Of a stretch of DNA of 16,034 bases, positions 14,670-16,034 are shown one piece after another. The DNA is from CAISTG01 sp964455185. GTDB taxonomy: Bacteria; Patescibacteriota; Patescibacteriia; 2-01-FULL-39-33. Position 1 is the stretch's first letter. The number at the start of each line of letters is the position of its first letter. The translations under genes were made by a program, and so were the position numbers. The DNA is taken from NCBI GenBank assembly GCA_964455185.1, contig CAYVUR010000016.1, positions 1 to 16,034 of the forward strand, read 5' to 3'. The notes below the pieces were generated by a model, which had not been told where the DNA came from, searched no databases, and was given only the letters and a program-made list of their open reading frames with translations.

Positions 14670-14697
14670 ATTTTATCAAATTAGATTATTTTTACAA
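14670..14697 (-). promoter_or_regulatory. rarA operon promoter (TTGTAA-16-TAAAAT), probably leaderless
   Basis: On the minus strand TTGTAA (14697-14692) and TAAAAT (14675-14670) are 16 bases apart. Six bases then lead to the ATG at 14663, so transcription should start at the start codon, the same arrangement as at miaB. The surrounding DNA is very A/T-rich, which raises the chance of a fortuitous match. Confidence 0.5.
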
Positions 14698-14756
14698 TTT
14701 TATTTTTTAATTTTATATTTTTTTATTTAAAATAAGACAAAATAATTTATTTATTA

Positions 14757-14785
14757 TTGACAAAATATAAAAAGTATATTATTAT
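14757..14785 (+). promoter_or_regulatory. Strong consensus promoter for the plus-strand membrane gene
   Basis: A perfect TTGACA (14757-14762) is followed after 17 bases by TATTAT (14780-14785). Transcription would start near 14792 and give a leader of about 75 bases. A second hexamer, TATAAT at 14788-14793, is too far from this -35 to pair with it but could act alone. Confidence 0.7.
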
Positions 14786-14826
14786 TATATAATTGGCACA
14801 GTACCAAAAAAGAACATTCACAACCG

Positions 14827-14861
14827 GTCCCAAATTTAAGTGAGGGACAAACAGAAAGGAG
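14827..14861 (+). promoter_or_regulatory. Leader hairpin and strong ribosome binding site
   Basis: GTCCC (14827-14831) can pair with GGGAC (14844-14848) across a 12-base loop. AAGGAG (14856-14861) follows, 5 bases before the ATG at 14867. This is the only clear Shine-Dalgarno sequence at a start codon in the window, and it decides the start: an in-frame GTG at 14840 lies inside the hairpin and is rejected. Confidence 0.65.
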
Positions 14862-14866
14862 AAAAA

Positions 14867-15406
14867 ATGTTAAGATTCAGATTGAGGTTAGTCAATTTGT
14901 GGAAATTTTTAGCATTCATCGGAGCAACCCTGGTAATTACCGGGATAGGAATAAAGCTGTTCAGCTTTATTCCTTGGATTGCATCTGACATAAGGTGGTC
15001 TGCTCGGTTCTGGGGCGATGTACTTACTATAGTATTTGGTCCTATTTTTTTAGGCAAATCGTTGGCCTTTTATATAGGAATTAATGAAGGACCACTACCA
15101 GGAACAAAGGAGGTGATAGAAAATATCATCAAAATTAAACCAGCCCATTCTAAACTTTCTTGGTTGAAATTATTGACGATTGGGATTTTGATTGCCGGCA
15201 TTCTTGGTTTGACAATTTCGAGAAGAATATATATTCCTGGAATTTCTATTGCAATGATGTCGGCATGTAGAGGCGAATGGTTGAATTCGTTTTACCGATT
15301 GCCAATGATTATTATCGGTATGATAGGAATAGCTTACGCAGTAGATTTATATACCAGCCTATTTTACCGAATAATCAACGAATTAGAATCTAAAAAAACC
15401 AATTAA
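14867..15406 (+). CDS. Four-helix membrane protein of unknown function
   Basis: The 179-residue product has a basic N-terminus (MLRFRLRLVNLWK) and membrane helices at about 13-35, 49-71, 98-118 and 145-168, with both ends probably inside. The loop between helices 2 and 3 carries NEGPLPGTKEVIENIIKIKP. I do not recognise the family. It is the only plus-strand gene here and stands as a complete single-gene unit with consensus promoter, leader hairpin, strong ribosome binding site and strong terminator. Its first 180 bases run at about 40% G+C and its codons end in G or C more often than those of its neighbours (for example GAC, CTG, CGG). This fits recent acquisition or high expression. Confidence 0.75.
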   Translation: MLRFRLRLVNLWKFLAFIGATLVITGIGIKLFSFIPWIASDIRWSARFWGDVLTIVFGPIFLGKSLAFYIGINEGPLPGTKEVIENIIKIKPAHSKLSWLKLLTIGILIAGILGLTISRRIYIPGISIAMMSACRGEWLNSFYRLPMIIIGMIGIAYAVDLYTSLFYRIINELESKKTN

Positions 15407-15430
15407 CAAATAATTGAACCTTTACTTTAA

Positions 15431-15463
15431 AGCCGTTTAGCTTGATTATAAAGCTAAACGGCT
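15431..15463. terminator. Strong intrinsic terminator after the plus-strand gene
   Basis: AGCCGTTTAGCTT (15431-15443) and AAGCTAAACGGCT (15451-15463) form a perfect 13-bp stem with a 7-base loop, followed by CTTTACTTTATT. It lies 24 bases past the stop codon at 15406. The A/T-rich left side may let it also stop transcription from the exchanger remnant on the other strand. Confidence 0.85.
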
Positions 15464-15518
15464 CTTTACTTTATTAAAGAAATTTAAATCTATAAATCAA
15501 CTTATTATCCCCTAAAAA

Positions 15519-15949
15519 CTAAAAAATCATATAAGTAAAAACCATCAATAAAAATATTCCTTGCCATCTTTGTAGAATGTGCTTTTTACCAATAAACATA
15601 AAAATAAAAAGTAATAAACTAGAAAATATTGCTATAGCAATATCAAATAATCCATCAATTCGAATATTAAAGGATTAATAATTGGACTAATATCCAAAAT
15701 AAAAAAATATTAGAAATATTACTGCCGACCACATTACCAACTGCAATATCAGTATTGCCAAACCAACTACTAATAGCACTACTAACAGCTAACTCAGGAG
15801 CAGGGGTCCCAAAAGCTACCACCGTAAAACCAATAACTAAATCAGAAACATTTAAACTTTTAGCTAAAAGAGGCACTATCAACTAACCAATCAGCCCCTT
15901 TAATCAACAAAAAAAATCCTAAAAAAATAAGAATCATCTCTAAAAGCAT
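15519..15949 (-). pseudogene. Na+/Ca2+ exchanger-family (CaCA, YrbG-like) gene remnant
   Basis: The minus strand encodes a recognisable exchanger only when several frames are joined. From the ATG at 15949 it reads MLLEMILIFLGFFLLIKGAD, WLVDSAS, and then hits a stop at 15860-15862. A second frame carries the signature: AKSLNVSDLVIGFTVVAFGT, then PAPELAVSS and DIAVGNVVGSNISNIF. A third frame gives ISPIINPLIFEL. A fourth gives DGLFDIAIAIFSSLLLFIFM and ends RWQGIFLLMVFTYMIF at the TAG at 15519. At least three frameshifts are needed. Working relatives are about 300-350 residues with two alpha-repeats; this remnant has room for about 143. The shift near 15866-15869 is in a T run, so one sequencing error is possible, but errors cannot explain the missing half. 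Confidence 0.8.
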
Positions 15950-16034
15950 AAATCGATATAATTTATAAGAATATTACATTATAGTAAAAAATATTGATTT
16001 TTAAAATCTAATTTTAAAAAATATAATTTTATAA

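Noticed and set aside
14840..14866. GTG start adding 9 residues to the plus-strand membrane protein
   Set aside because: It lies inside the leader hairpin, and AAGGAG is correctly spaced for the ATG at 14867.
14836..15057. Minus-strand frame opposite the plus-strand membrane gene
   Set aside because: The plus strand has promoter, ribosome binding site and terminator; the minus frame has none.
15667..15882. A stand-alone 71-residue membrane protein
   Set aside because: It is the middle fragment of the broken exchanger; matching sequence continues on both sides in other frames.
1..16034. CRISPR arrays, insertion sequences or integrase genes
   Set aside because: No regularly spaced direct repeats, transposase motifs or attachment-site duplications were seen by eye.

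Overview
The window is AT-rich, tightly packed and almost wholly transcribed from the minus strand. It looks like a contig from a reduced-genome bacterium, most likely of the Patescibacteria/CPR (Parcubacteria-like). The reasons are gene order, a secreted baseplate-J-like protein of a type common in that group, QueH as the queuosine enzyme, many small lineage-specific membrane proteins, and a near absence of Shine-Dalgarno sequences in front of the minus-strand genes. TGA is used as a stop, so the standard bacterial code applies. The phylum call is inference; no marker phylogeny could be run.

Layout, low to high coordinates. (1) 48-1374 (minus): an ECF-type sigma factor overlapping a three-helix membrane protein with an OB-like domain and a seven-cysteine tail, a probable sigma/anti-sigma pair. 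(2) 1462-1856 (minus): tRNA-Thr(UGU), ribosomal protein L33 (51 codons) and tRNA-Trp(CCA), with a promoter upstream and a small terminator downstream. (3) 1969-3231 (minus): the tRNA methylthiotransferase MiaB, behind a near-consensus promoter that points to a leaderless message. (4) 3391-5615 (minus): a small operon with a membrane-anchored single-ring ClpB/ClpC-type AAA+ protein, an anchored baseplate-J-like extracytoplasmic protein, and the 3' end of a third membrane gene cut by a run of Ns (3509-3540). (5) 5668-9177 (minus): DnaE, the replicative DNA polymerase III alpha subunit. (6) 9286-14663 (minus): a probable eight-gene operon reading rarA, Nudix hydrolase, queH, four unknown proteins (three membrane-bound), then an HtrA-like PDZ protein whose catalytic triad appears to be lost. 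(7) 14757-15463 (plus): a self-contained unit on the opposite strand, with consensus promoter, leader hairpin, strong ribosome binding site, four-helix membrane protein and strong terminator. (8) 15519-15949 (minus): the broken remains of a Na+/Ca2+ exchanger-family gene.

Functionally the window mixes information processing (DnaE, RarA, L33, two tRNAs, MiaB, QueH) with a cell-envelope set (sigma/anti-sigma, anchored AAA+ ring with secreted partner, HtrA-like pseudoprotease with membrane partners). MiaB and QueH modify tRNA at positions 37 and 34. The most unusual items are the D1-only membrane Clp protein next to a baseplate-like protein, the HtrA-like protein without a triad, the Cys-rich tail on the putative anti-sigma factor, and promoters that place transcription start on the start codon.
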